Below, one piece after another: positions 11,561 to 24,300 of a stretch of DNA of 64,000 bases. Within the stretch, counting starts at the first letter, position 1. Every line of letters starts with the position of its first letter. A program made the position numbers and the translations under genes. The notes below the pieces were generated by a model. It ran no database searches. It saw only the letters and a list, made by a program, of their open reading frames with translations, and was not told where the DNA came from. The stretch lies in contig CM049316.1 of NCBI GenBank assembly GCA_026874595.1, forward strand, positions 38,694,695 through 38,758,694, given 5' to 3'. The DNA comes from Sipunculus nudus. Lineage: Eukaryota; Annelida; Sipuncula; Golfingiida; Sipunculidae.

Positions 11561-12580
11561 AGGAGAAATGTTTTTGAATACGAATATGAATACTACAGGG
11601 GTACACGAATACTAATACAAATACTACAAAACAGAAATGTATTCGAATACGAAAACGAATACAAATACAAATGTATTTATGAATATCAATATATGAATAC
11701 AATTTACTGAAACGAAAAGAAACTATCCATTCTTGTTTAATACAATTAAATGCAATCATCACATATTCACACTTACAAAATGTATTTTAGTCCAAAATTC
11801 AAAATATTCATGCATGTGTTTGAGGAGATTCGATGCGGTTTTCAAGTAGTTCAAATCTGTGCAGCAACGTACTTTCATTTGGCTTTGTATGATCCAATGG
11901 TACAATCTGGCAGATCATAATAATCATGAATCACTGACATCTTGGGAAGTGATGCCATACTGATTACTGTCCTACAATATCTCTGACAGACAGCAGATCA
12001 CAGTGTGCATCTGAAACTAAAACGATGTCTCTGACACAAGTCAGAGAATATATAGGGGTAGTCAGGTAATAACATGTGGATTAGAATGAACTGCTTAGAC
12101 TTATTAAATAGCACTGACAGCCATAGTTAGTCACAGTACACACCTGAACTGCTTGTATTGTTAATGCATGGAATCCTCAGATTGGCTCAGACGTTAGGGT
12201 GAACAGTAACCACACTTGAAGCTTCAGTAGATATGTTCAATAAGATGTGTTATCTTGCAATGTCTTGTACATACACATGAGAGAATATAGAAATTAATAT
12301 TATTTTAATATGAATAAAGTAAACAATGTTAATATGTGTAAATAAGATTGTTAGTGTGCGTGTTTAAAGTGGGTCAAAATCAGTCATTATTGTAATAATG
12401 GCACATTTTTCTAAGCTGATAAAGGAAAAAAGGTAAAAAACATTAATGTAAATACTGAATGTATTCATGTAAAGTATTCATGAATGTGAATACTTCTGCA
12501 GTGTATTTGAATACGAATACAAATACTTTTGTACTTTTTACAGATGTATTCGAATACGAATAGGAATACTGAAAAATTTC
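11561..12580. mobile_element. Candidate non-autonomous transposon with GAATAC subterminal repeats
   Basis: The left end reads GAATACAGGAGAAATG and the right end, reverse-complemented, reads GAATACAGGAAATTTT. Both ends are packed with GAATAC/GTATTC hexamers over 100–150 bp, and about 750 bp of non-coding sequence separates them. Short hexamers repeated near both ends are typical of hAT-type elements, where transposase binds. No transposase frame and no clear target-site duplication is seen, so the superfamily is inference. Confidence 0.45.
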
Positions 12581-13648
12581 CTGTATTCAAATACAATGAA
12601 TACGAATACATATACATAATACTTGTTAACCTTAGTATATTTGAGATATTACAACAAAGTTTAAGATTTCAAATTATGGCCAAGCAGAACGGTAGATCTG
12701 CCGTATGTTAAGTGAAGATATTTATCCCTTGATATAAGCTTCGCTACCTTGGGGTTCGATTCTAATCTACATACTACCACGTCTGTGACATGACCATACA
12801 TTACCATATCTTGATTCTGCGACCCTCTCTAGGATCTATTTCATGAATAATAAATAAAACAATTGAACCAATCAAACTGCATGGTACACTCATTTTACAC
12901 GGATGTTTCGAGCGATGTTTTTATCAAACCCTAAGCATTTCAGGGAATACATCGAGAATCGAACCAATCAAATAAACCTGTCGGTATGTGTTCTTGTTTA
13001 GAGGGCTTGTGAACAGTGTGAACAGCCTTCCCCTAGAGAACAAGTATAATGAAAAAATTATTAGCCTTCACAAGAGGCATTAGACAAGAATTAGTAAATC
13101 ATAGTGTAAATAAAGGACGTAATGAAACAAAATGAAAGTAAAAAGTAAAGATGTAATATCCAGCCAAGACTTATCTACGATTAAACAGGTGTATGAAAAC
13201 ACTTAGCGCACGAAACAGATGATCCATTGTATGGCACGATAAGTTCAGCCATTCACTGTTTCATTATAATTAATAACCGGGCGAGGGTTAATTTCCATCC
13301 TTTGAGATACCATGTATGGAAAGTTAAATTGGTTTTGGGCTGTTTCAAAGAAAGATATATATACGATTATTGTATGTTTTACATTTCTCTGTCAATTAAG
13401 GGACTGGCACATATGGTGACGTCTTTCGAAAGGTAATTGTAATATTAAGAAGAATGGATGACCCAGATAAACAAATACCAAATATCGGAGACTCAAGATA
13501 TGGGCTTTTTCTTTGAATCCAATATTTTTTTCTTTTATGAAAAGTATTGGAATTCTAAGTATACCCCTAAATCAAATATACAATAGCATAAACCCCGCAT
13601 ACTATTATACAGGTTTTCTTTTATTTCAGGTACCTCTCACTGAGCACG

Positions 13649-14245
13649 ATGAAGTTCGCTCATCCTCTCGCTCTCTGCGTTGTGTTTGGCTTGGTGGCCT
13701 TGACCTCAGCTGCACCAACGATCCACAGAGAAAGACGGTCAGTGGAGGAGGGTAGCATTGTCGACGGAGTGGAGGAGCTGATTGAAAAAGAGGCTGATGA
13801 GGGAGCAGGTGACGAAGATGAAGATGCTGTGGATGATTTAGATGATATTCTGGAAGATGAGGAGGAGCAAGAGGAGGAGGAAGAAGAAAGCGAGGAAAGT
13901 GAAGAATCCGAGGAAGAGGAGGAGGAAGAAGAAAGTGAGAATAATAAGAGAGGAAAAAGAGGTAACCTAAGGAGAGAGGAGAAGAGGAGGGGAAAAGAGG
14001 AGCGTAAGAGGAAAAAGGCAGAATATAGGAGAAGAAAGGAGACGGAAAAGGAGAAGCGTCAGATGAAAAAGGCGGAAAAGAAGAGTAGAAAGGAGACGGA
14101 AAAAGAGGAGCGTGAGAGGGAAAAGGCGGAAAAGAAGAGAATAAAGGAGACAGAAAAAGAGGAAAAGGTCAGGGAAAAGCTGGAAGAACAGGAGGCAAAG
14201 AAGGGCAGAAAGCAGAAGGGAAGAAAGGGAAAAATATTAAAATAA
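13649..14245 (+). CDS. Secreted, highly charged low-complexity protein (acidic N-half, basic C-half)
   Basis: A 198-aa product from one coding exon; the acceptor TTTATTTCAG lies 19 nt upstream of the ATG. Residues 1–21 are a signal peptide (likely cleavage after LTSA). The sequence HRERR at 26–30 resembles a proprotein-convertase site. Residues 32–98 are strongly acidic, with long Glu runs and Ser-Glu pairs. Residues 99–198 are strongly basic and predicted helical/coiled, with KRGKR at 100–104 as a second possible cleavage site. Residues 122–175 are three 18-residue repeats (KKAEYRRRKETEKEKRQM; KKAEKKSRKETEKEERER; EKAEKKRIKETEKEEKVR). There are no Cys in the mature part. The opposite charges could pair in cis or give separate peptides after cleavage. 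Such proteins occur among secreted matrix and Ca-binding proteins, but no family is recognised and function is unknown. Confidence 0.8.
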   Translation: MKFAHPLALCVVFGLVALTSAAPTIHRERRSVEEGSIVDGVEELIEKEADEGAGDEDEDAVDDLDDILEDEEEQEEEEEESEESEESEEEEEEEESENNKRGKRGNLRREEKRRGKEERKRKKAEYRRRKETEKEKRQMKKAEKKSRKETEKEEREREKAEKKRIKETEKEEKVREKLEEQEAKKGRKQKGRKGKILK

Positions 14246-14691
14246 AATAACATGGAAGGAAAACAGGACAATCATATGAAATCTGGATCACAATACCAGA
14301 AGCTAGAGTAATTTTACCAGCACGCAGTTGGTGTTTAATATGCCCTGTAACATAGCAAAGGGACGTAATGCTTGTCTAATCTCTAAACAATCAGAGTATA
14401 TATTCTGTTTTGTCTCTTCAATGTTCACATTCATTTTGCCCTAAAGGATTCTTCACTTCGAACCTCTAATGTTTGTCAAATGGGAATACTTTTTGTTGCA
14501 CCTTTATGATGTAATGCTAATATAAAAATAACTTAACCTTATTCTAAGACTTTGACAGGTACAACAAATATGATATAAATAGCTTAAAAAACTGATAAGA
14601 TAATATTTGAATGAACACAATTCTGTCCTGAATTTGTGCATTTGCATAACATTTGTAAACTGTATGGGAAAAGACTATTTTCAAGACTATC

Positions 14692-14697
14692 AATAAA
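14692..14697 (+). terminator. Poly(A) signal AATAAA of the charged secreted protein gene
   Basis: A canonical hexamer about 450 bp after the stop at 14245, in the expected orientation. It implies an exon 2 of roughly 13630–14715. Confidence 0.6.
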
Positions 14698-15430
14698 AAG
14701 TGTCAAAATAATATGCTGTCTGTCATAATTATGTGTAAGAATACTTTATTCGTCAGAAATGTTGGCTGTTGTCAGGGTATAAAACTAAATATTCTTTATC
14801 TGATGACAAAACAGAAGAACAACAGAGCAACACATTGAAATGAAATCTAGTAACAGATTAAAAAATATATATTTCTAAAGTATAAGAAATTTAAATAAAA
14901 TAAAAGGTTTATGAAACGAAAATAACCCAACAGGGAGAATGAATATAGATTTTTATGTATAAACAAAGAGAGAGAGAGAAGGGAGTGGACGGAAAAAGCG
15001 AAAAAAGCGAGAGAGCAGAAATATCATATACAGAAAGGGAAATATGGAGAGGATTGGAGGGGGAGCCACTTGGAAATAGAAAATAAGGGCATTGAACAAT
15101 AGGCACACAAACAAACAGAGAAATAACAATGTTAGTACATGCCGCACCAAATTCAGATATCCTTTATATTTATATTCCGTGGACGTGGATGCATATTTAA
15201 AGACATTGATAACAGGTTTTCGAATTTCAGTCTGTAATGAGCACACCTCACTTGAGGTAGCTAGCAAACTCATAGTTTCCCCCTTAACAGCGTCTTTTTT
15301 TTTTATCAATAATCTACCAATTAGTAATTCTGATGTTTCCTGCTCTCAGAAATCACGTCCCCATCGGATTTTCACGAAACTCACCATAACTACTTATAAT
15401 AAGATTTTCTCACTCGAGGTCTGTTATAAG
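14698..15430. other. No gene recognised; purine-rich patch
   Basis: AT-rich with a GA-rich patch near 14965–15060. Overlapping open frames on both strands at 14909–15469 have no domain, no repeat periodicity and no splice context. Confidence 0.45.
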
Positions 15431-15439
15431 TCAAATCCA

Positions 15440-15770
15440 CGCATATTTGATGAGGTCACATATCACTAGGCACTACCTACACTAGGCAGCTATAATTCTC
15501 AAGGAATAATATAAACAAATTTATTATGAAACTCAAAAGAATAATATTCATTATAATAGCTCGCCTAAGTTCAAATCCCGAAAAAATCCAGGCATATTAA
15601 ATGAGGTCATATGTCACTAGACATTGATTGTGACCCGAAGGCTCACCAAACCTCTTGTCGCTTTTCATGACACTAATTATAAATATTTTCCAAAAGAGTT
15701 CTCAATTCCTGGCGAATTCTGAACATATTTTATGAGGTCAGAGGTCACAAGACATATGATGCACCTTATG
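15440..15770 (+). repeat. Three tandem ~140-bp units ('atgaggtca…tcac.ag.ca')
   Basis: The strings 'gatgaggtcacatatcactag', 'atgaggtcatatgtcactag' and 'atgaggtcagaggtcacaag' occur at about 15450, 15600 and 15733, giving spacings of about 146 and 133 bp with diverged flanks. Confidence 0.55.
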
Positions 15771-15805
15771 CAGCATATTCTGTCAAAGCATTCAACGATA
15801 AATGG

Positions 15806-16138
15806 GGTACCTTTGAACAACGTTATTGTTATTTACGGTAACTCCCGCATTTGCTAATCAGCGCCATCTTGTGTTCATTTAGTGGAAAACATAACGTTTG
15901 AGTAAGGCATTAAAGCTTGGTAATTCCTTTGTATTACCTTATTCATTTGAGTGGATCGTCAAAAGAAATACAAAAAGATTCACAACGTTGAGTTGAAATA
16001 TGTTTTAAGTTAATCTTTAATCGAAAAAAAAAGATATCTTAAACTTCTAAATCGTTCAAAGTAGGAATACTAGATGGCGCTGATAAGCAAAGAGCGGGAG
16101 TTCTCGTAAAAAAAATAATCTTGTTAATAAAAGGTACC
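15806..16138. mobile_element. Foldback element (MITE) with ~70-bp imperfect terminal inverted repeats
   Basis: The left arm starts GGTACC (15806) and continues through AACTCCCGC and CAGCGCCATCT. The right arm starts AGATGGCGCTG (16073) and ends GGTACC at 16138. The arms pair over about 70 bp with some mismatches. The central ~190 bp is non-coding. No target-site duplication is clear. Confidence 0.6.
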
Positions 16139-16689
16139 AGATTAACAGACGTATTGACTACTGTTTGAGATTAAATGCTCTCACTATTACACTTAATCAC
16201 TATTTAGATTAAATTTACGATCTATAAATTAAACAGAAAACACAGGAGCGACAAAATAAAAAAAAAATTACAGTGAAATGTAAATGTTACAGTTGAATAA
16301 TTTGGCTTTAAGAGAAAATTTGAGTAAATCGGTCCGTAGGAGAGAGATAGAGGCAGACAGAGACAGACAGAGAGACAGAGAGCACACACTCATAAAATTC
16401 CCAACGCCCTGAAAAACACAGAACGACAGATTAGACAAAGGGAGGCCATTACGTAAGTAGTATCCATAATGAAGTAAATATCATATTCATTAGACAGAAA
16501 GAACGCCGGTTCTTTATTATACCAATCATATTTTGTTATGTAAATAGAAATGTATTTAAATCTATACATAGAAATGGATAGTAATACTACTATCAGAAAT
16601 ATGGAGACTGCATGTGCGATATAATAAAACTGCACTTGATGAAACAATTCTTCAAATTGCTTGAAGGTTTGGATAAAATATGAAAGTAC

Positions 16690-17160
16690 ATGTAGTCTGA
16701 GAACACACACATACCTCCGCCAGAATCCTAATACAAATAAATAAATGTACATGGAGTCAAAGACCACACACATACCTCCGCCAGAATCCTAATACAAATA
16801 AATAAAAGTACATGTAGTCAGAGAACACACATATACCTCCGCCAGAATCCTATTACAAATAAATAAAAGTACATGGAGTCAAAGACCACATACATACCTC
16901 CGCCGGATTTTAATAAAAAATAAATAAAAGTACATGTAGTCAAAGACCACATACATACCTCCGCCAGAATCCTAATACAAATAAATAAAAGTACATGTTG
17001 TCAGAGAATACACACATACCACCGCCAGAATCCTAATACAAATAAATAAAAGTACATGTTGTCAGAGAATACACACATACCACCACCAGAAATATAATAC
17101 AAATAAATAAAAATATATGTAGTCAGAGACCACACTCATAACTCCGCCAGAATCCTTATT
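16690..17160 (+). repeat. 61-bp minisatellite, about 8 units
   Basis: The core 'acctccgcc' recurs at 16713, 16774, 16835, 16896, 16957, 17018 (as 'accaccgcc'), 17079 (as 'accaccacc') and 17140 (as 'aactccgcc'), exactly 61 bp apart each time. Each unit also contains 'agaatcctaatacaaataaa' (with substitutions) and 'agtacatg.agtcagagac'. Confidence 0.9.
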
Positions 17161-17164
17161 AAAT

Positions 17165-19015
17165 ATTCCATTGTGCTTCTTAGAAGTATGTCATTCCTGA
17201 TTAACACATTGCGTATTGCTGGATCATTACTAAGCTCTGTTGAAAAGAAATAAATGGCAAATGGCTCTGGAATAGACAGACTAACCAATCAAGTATCCAA
17301 TCATCAAATGGCAAAAAAAAAAACGATTTGTAGTGCCATGCAAGTTAAGTAATGTTGCTACCACTTCCAATAGTTAAGTTTAGGGAACTACATTTACATT
17401 TTGGCTATGTCATGTGATAAAACATACACCGAAAGGCGGGCTCAAATAAATTTTATAAAATCCTTGTATTTATCAATGCAGTTTATTTAACCTGCCTTAA
17501 TTTCAAGTCTTCCGATTAAGGTGGTCGTGATAGTGATCACTAATACGACCAGGTGTCGCTAATTGGCAAACGCAGGTGGATATCTATATTTTCATTTAAC
17601 CTGAGTAGAAAATAAAATAAATAAAAGAATGTGTTATGGATATGATGCATGGCCATTGCTTAATCTAAACCTTAAAGATATTATAATTTTCCCACAAAGC
17701 TCTAACTATAGTAACATATTCATTTTCAGTTACACGATCAAATTATCAGTAAATATACTTGCAACATCATGGTTAGACCTGTAAAATAGTTATCTTTTAA
17801 ATGCAGGTTTAGTTGGCCATTTTATGCATGGATCGTTCATCCGCAACACCTTTTAAAGAAATCTTTTATCAGGCCATTACGGTAATTAAATTCTATTTCA
17901 CCTGGTAAGACGAATAGGGCACCACCTTATTTCAGGCCACAGAGTACTTTTCGTATTCATGAGACAGGCAGGTAAAAGGCCAAGGTTGAGTAGTTAATAT
18001 ATACGGACTAAACCTTGTGTCAGATGTGGTTTGGCCAGCTCTGGGTGTTCATGATCCACAAATATCGGCATATATGTATCACGAAATTCGGAATTCGGTC
18101 ATACAAATTTTCAAATTAATCTCAGACAAAAGTTTGTTAAAGAAGTTGTGCTGGTTGCTCATTGAGCTTTTTGACTATTAGTGTCTTAAATAGACGCAAG
18201 GTGGCGCTGTGATGTTCCGTACAGTGCGTTGTATTTCATTACTCGGCTTTGTTTACTGAAGGCTGATGACCCAGCATGTGGCCCGGTGGAGAACTTTTAT
18301 CCCAAAGATTGTTGCATAATCACGTGATTTAATTACGAAAAGGCAAACAGTATTCAACTACTGAATACATAAAGATTGAGGAATCATATTTTTCGTACAC
18401 ATTTTTTTCAAGAATTAAGGTAACTGATTAAGACCCTTCAAGGAAAATGAACAGAACCTCTAAGATAAGTTCCACTGCTGATAGAAAAGTTGCTTTAAGA
18501 TAGCACATCATTCATGATCCTACTATTTCCTTAAATTTAAGTTAATAGACAGTGCCATCTATCAGCCATCATATTGTTCTTGAATATTTAGTATAAGGAC
18601 CATGAAGTTCCTTTAATTATACCTGTCAGATGGAACGAGGTACCGGGTATTATTTTTCATTCTTAGTTCGTTTGATGGAAATGTACGAAAAATATTCTGA
18701 AAAGATATTGATGAAAAATGTTTTGAACGGTTTGGGTAACACCCGACGAAAATGCAATAATTGTTTGAACTGATCGGGATCATCATAAAATATTTCTAAT
18801 TCAAGGTATTATTGACCATGTTGAAACAGCGTTTTTTCTTTGCCTACAATAGGGGTCGTCCATTCATTGGTATTGGGGACAGCACTTGTTCTGCAGTTAA
18901 CCCGGTGAACCCGTTTTAAAGAAGCGTGACGTACACTATGTAAAAATACAGCTCAGGAAAATTTGATTAAGATATCCTGGTGAAGGCATGTAGGCTCTGA
19001 CTACACATCCAGTTT
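17165..19015. other. No gene recognised
   Basis: AT-rich, frames closed. No repeat or RNA gene is seen. Confidence 0.5.
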
Positions 19016-19019
19016 CATC

Positions 19020-19365
19020 ATTTCTTTCTGACGTCTGTGATCTAGGGGCAGAGCACAGGATTCAAAACCGGGAGATAGTGAGTTGGAATCTCGGCTGAGG
19101 CGGTGAGATTTTTCATGCTTGACCCCCACCCAGGTGGAGCGTTCTGCAGGCTTAATGGGTCCATGCCCAACGGCCGTGTACAACTCAGAAATGAATGCAA
19201 CTTTCGGAGGTTCCTCGGCGGTATGACCCAGTGATGGGGGCGATTACAGACCCAGGGTCCGCAGGTGCAGAAGCCACCGGGCCTGGTTAATTTTTAGATG
19301 TAAAATGACAGGACGCATGGGCTACTGCCATGTCATGTTGTCAAAAACTGGCATGGAACTCTTCA
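19020..19365 (+). repeat. tRNA-derived SINE, family B, copy 1
   Basis: Begins with a tRNA-like head ('ggggcagagcacaggattc', then 'gtgagttggaatctc' in the B-box position). A body follows, containing 'gtgagatttttca', 'gacccccacccaggtg', 'ctgcaggcttaatggg', 'aggttcctcg' and 'acccagggtccgcaggtgc'. The same order recurs at 25605 (minus), 35395 and 55185. Confidence 0.75.
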
Positions 19366-19740
19366 TATCTGATCCATACACTTAGTCAAGCTTGCATCAG
19401 AAAATAAACGAAGGCAGTTACTAACAAAAATAAGTCATCATATTATTCACCATATAGGGCATTTGGTTCACTTTTCAATGGATATCGTGACTACCATTCT
19501 CAGAAAACCAGCAATTACATGCCAACTATACTACTGGTTAATCTGGGCTCCTCCCAGTGTATACGAATTAAGAAAACGACGGGTACCACACTACGCACGA
19601 TATTACTCGACGAAGCGAGCCTGTCTGTACTAACACAATGACACAAAGTAATTAATCATAATGATGAGGCATATTTGTTTGCGTTGGTATGGTCGCCATG
19701 GGTCAATAGTTTCCTGGTGTCTCTATAACGCAACAAGCGT

Positions 19741-19785
19741 ATATATATATACTAACTATATATATATATTATATATATATATATT

Positions 19786-19855
<70 letters not shown>
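19741..19855 (+). repeat. (TA)n then (GA)n compound microsatellite
   Basis: Interrupted TA tracts followed by about 65 bp of GA. Confidence 0.95.
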
Positions 19856-19857
<2 letters not shown>

Positions 19858-20497
19858 CAGGGAGAGATTAAGGGTATCCTTAATCCTGTTCAAGTTTGCA
19901 TTATAATTCGAACAAATATAGAAACTTATTTTAAGATTTATTTTACAGGTTAATTCTTGCAAAGCTGTTGTTGTGTCTTCTAAAAATTATCAACAGTTAC
20001 CAGTGACCAGTTGCTTTAAGGAAACGAAAATCTGTAGGACTGATAATTTTAAAAATCATGCAATGTGTATATGTCTCCCGAGGATCTATCCAAGTCAGGT
20101 GTCAATCTCGTATAAGCCTTGGTTGCCTTGGAATAAAAAAGTTTCAAAACATCGCTCGGATCAGAGAATTCTCTTGATGAAATTTGGTGGAGGATGAGAA
20201 TAAATTTATTTTCAGGGTAAACTAGTTCACCATAATGAATTTTAATTCGAATGATTATATCCAATTTTGGCATGGGGTAATTTTTTTTGTTCAAGCGGTG
20301 GACACAGTCATGGATCGGTGTTAGGAGTCGTATTGCACTTAGTGCACTTAATATACTTTAACACACTTAGTACTTTAATTTATACATTCATTATATAAAC
20401 CTATATACGATTGAAAAATTGAAAACCAACATAACATGTCATTGAGATTCTAAACCAAACAAACATGACATAAATAAAAATATGGTTTGAAGCCATG

Positions 20498-20500
<3 letters not shown>

Positions 20501-20581
<81 letters not shown>
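20501..20581 (+). repeat. (AT)n–(AG)n compound microsatellite
   Basis: About 48 bp of AT leads directly into about 33 bp of AG. Confidence 0.95.
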
Positions 20582-20583
<2 letters not shown>

Positions 20584-21227
20584 CTTCATTATCGGATAAA
20601 AGGTTAAGAAATAACTCAAGGGAATAGTTTATGATTTGCTGTAAATTAAAAACACTATCGAATTTCATTTTAATTGACCTGTTTTTCATGTTTAACCCTA
20701 GTTACAGCCCTAGTTAATTTCCATAAGTTCATGAATCATTTTTATTCCTTCATTCATAATGTATTTTGTTCTGGGCGGGTGATAACCAGAGTTTGACCAG
20801 GACTGTTAAACTAACCCTTTAACGGTAACAATGATGTAATTAATGTCAGTCTGTACGTATATCCCCAGTTACAAGACTGAATGTTATTTTCTGCTGGCGC
20901 AAGGCGTGACGGGAAGGTATTGGGCTGTAAGTGTGACATTCATCACCTTGGCGACGCATCTGTCACACTTGATGTCTCCCCATGTACAGCGGATAAAATC
21001 AGGCGTGTTTTTGAGTTGCCATGGATTTTCTAGTCCTAATATATGCACATCACGTCGTTCCAAGAGCGTTACGTATCACGAATGTGCATATGCTGGGATC
21101 ATTATACTCTATGTACGATCGCTTCGTGACACAGGCAGGGACTTTTTTATGCGGTCTTTGATCTGGGCGTGGCCAAAGTCTTAGTCCGCTGACAGATAGT
21201 GTCATCAATAGTGTCCTTTGAAGCAAG

Positions 21228-21376
21228 ATGGCTCCCCGGATGGTTAGGACGCTAGTGCTCACCTTCTGTTTCATCGCCCATCTTGTCTCAGCATCCTCAT
21301 CCGCGGATAATCCGGATGAACTTCATCCGAATGTTACATCTCCAGCGCCGGTCGCTGATGATTCCAACGATGTACG
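21228..21376 (+). CDS. Protease exon 1: signal peptide and Pro/Ser linker
   Basis: The ATG at 21228 starts [20 protein letters not shown], with likely cleavage after LVSA (residue 22). An N-glycosylation sequon lies at Asn35 (NVT). The exon ends at ACG|GTATGT in phase 2. This is the only Met followed by a hydrophobic core near the first compatible donor. Confidence 0.8.
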
Positions 21377-24300
21377 GTATGTAATAGTTTTGATATTCGC
21401 TCAAGTTCGCGGCTGTGTACTGTACTGTTTTTATTTAGTGCTTTGTGAGGTAACCACATCTGAAGCGAAGCATGCTAAGAGCGTTGATGTGTTCACTAAC
21501 TTCTAACACTTCTTGATCTCTGCTCCTTGCCGGAACAAAAGCTTATATTACCTTTCGGTTCATGCGGTTTAGAACGTTTTACTTCCTTTTCTGACGGTCT
21601 GATTGTTGTGAGAAAGAGTTACATGATCTACGTACAGGGGAGGATCCACCGATTAGGAAAATGAGAGGTCCAACCCAGGGGGACTAATGACAAAGCATGT
21701 AAAATGGTCTCCAGGCCCAACGCCGAGAAAGGGGTGTTGATACCCCCTGAAGCCCCTTGAATATATTTTTTTCCAAATATATGTACAAATAAATATTATG
21801 ATTGTGCCTCACTGTAATGCTTTTTCTCGTCTCTGTTGTCATACAAATCCTAGATTAAAAAATATGCCTAATTTACTGATAAACATAACACCATTATAAT
21901 GTCAATTCATTAGTCTGAATTAATGTAAAATATATTAATTTCATTTCTAAGTCAGATTTAAAGAGATACATATCGTATCTATGTGATAAGTTCACTATGG
22001 CTAAAGACATTCACCAATTTTCCAAGCGCTCAACCAATAACAATAACTGTATCCTTCCCAAACCACGGATTGAATCTTGCAAGGCTGCTTCATTTTATGC
22101 AGGCAGTACCCTATGGATTGTCCTTCCCTGGACATTAAACGGGCCCCAAATTTGCAGAGTTTTAAAAAAAATCACGTTCGAACTTTTCTAGTCTTGCAGC
22201 GGCACTTAGTTTTGGCACTATACCATATTGTTTTAGTAAGAATAGTCGCTCTTACCACTCTTAGTACCGATATCTCAATGATAATCTATTTATTTTAAAA
22301 TATAATCTGTCATTTTGAAATATTTTATTGTCTTAGTATGTCTTTTATATTTGTATTGAAATTATTATTTTATTTTATTTCATGGTCATATTCAGCTGTA
22401 CTTTATATATGGAACAGGGTCCTGCTTACAACAGAAGTGTTCTTCTGGTGCAGGCTACACTGCATAATATTTTAATAAATAAATAAATATTTCGTGTGTG
22501 CACACTGGAACTTCTAGTACGTCTATCACCGAAGTCTTTGTTAAATAGCAAATTTGTATATATTGTGGTATTTTATATATTAATTAAGAACGTCATTTTA
22601 TTTTTATTGTTGTATAGTATTATGAATATGTAACCAGGGGTCAGGACCAATAGGACAATGTTTCTTCTATTTAATTTTATTATCTCATAAAAAAAATATT
22701 GAATGATATAATTTTATGAAAATATTTATTGCCACAGTTATAACACCGTACATATGGAAACCAATGACACACAAGACATAGATGTTTACATAATGAACAG
22801 CTGGAATAAGATGTATGATAGTGCCTTTATATGCACTCAAGCGGGACATGTCGTCGTGGCAAAGCGATGTGCTCTATGTATTTGACATTACAGCAACTGT
22901 GTCAGGAGGTCTGATAGAGTACTAATTTTAAGACTCGGCCCGCTCGTTAATTTATAATGCATAGTCATGGTCTTCAGCAAGGCCGGATGTTATCCCTTAC
23001 ACCATTTCACTGTTATACTTGTGTTTACAGTTGTAGTAGTATTTGTATTAGTAGAAGTAGTAATAGTAGTAGTATAGTAGTAGTAGTAGTAGTAGAAGTA
23101 GGAGTAGTCTATTAAAGGGAAATTTGTATCTATTTTTTCCGATGTTATACATGTCAACACATCCAGCCTTTAGGTCGCTTGAAGCATCATGCATTTAAGC
23201 ACCATGTATTTAATTTACAGATGTTTAATACCTTAAACTAATTCATACTGCAGTTGATTACATGTTATAAGCCTGTTATCAACAATAATCGCGCCAGGCC
23301 TTACCGGCACAGTGCTGAAGATCATCATTCCAGAATATTTTTTCCCCATTTTTCGTTTCTTCTAGATTTAAAAGAATCTGTATTTAATTTACAGATGTTT
23401 AATACCTTAAACTAATTCATACCGCAGTTGATTACATGTTATAAGCCTGTTATCAACAATAATCGCGCCAGGCCTTACCGGCACAGTGCTGAAGATCATC
23501 ATTCCAGAATATTTTTTCCCCATTTTTCGTTTCTTCTAGATTTAAAAGTTGGAAAATGTAATAGTATTTTCGCATCACCACATTATTTATATATTGCACA
23601 ATATCTTTGTATGTTGCATATACGAAGGGTTATTTATTTATTTTTTTGCAACTGTTAACCTTTAAACTTCCGCACATAAGCAAAGAACAGCCGTAGGTTA
23701 CATGCTTATTTTCAATACTGTGTTTACTAACAATTTGTGTAGATAAACAACTCATACAGTATGAAATAACTCAAATTTCACTTGTTATTATTGTCTCTGT
23801 GTACATTGGTGGGGGTTTGTGGAACATACTTGTTATTATTGTCTCTGTGTACATTGGTGGGGGTTTGTGGAACATACCCTTTTATAACCCCTCCCTCCAC
23901 ATCACGCTAGTTTAGTGAAAATTATGTTGTCATGTCCTCTGAATGCAAAATATTAACAAAATGTATCACAGTGTCATAAAATTCCTCAAATAACAAAATG
24001 TCTGAAAGTATGACATGATTCATCCATCATATTCCCGACATTGTGGTACCAACTAATTATTCGCCCGAATAAAAAAAATCACGAAGTTTTCCTAAATTAT
24101 AATTTAATGGGCATTTGTGTTCAATTTGTTGGTTTCATGGGGCGATAATATTCGATGCTATTTTATACCCAAATTACGTCAATATTGCTTATTTTTCTTT
24201 ATATATATAATTTTTTTTTTAAATCAACAAAATCTTGTCCAACTTGATCAATATCTGTAAAATTTATCAAGATCTATATACTTTGGGTAGAGGTTTCGAT

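Larger units (their letters stand above)
19366..21227. other. Non-coding sequence upstream of the protease gene
   Basis: Holds (TA)n/(GA)n tracts at 19741–19855 and 20501–20581 and no supported gene. Immediately upstream of the ATG at 21228 I see no TATA box. GC content rises between about 20880 and 21200, and the start site is not identifiable. Confidence 0.5.

Noticed and set aside
14953-15469. 118- and 125-codon overlapping frames on opposite strands
   Set aside because: Low-complexity, AT-rich, no domain or homology-like pattern on either strand.
16390-16773. 127-codon minus-strand frame
   Set aside because: Overlaps the start of the 61-bp minisatellite; no signal peptide, domain or splice support.
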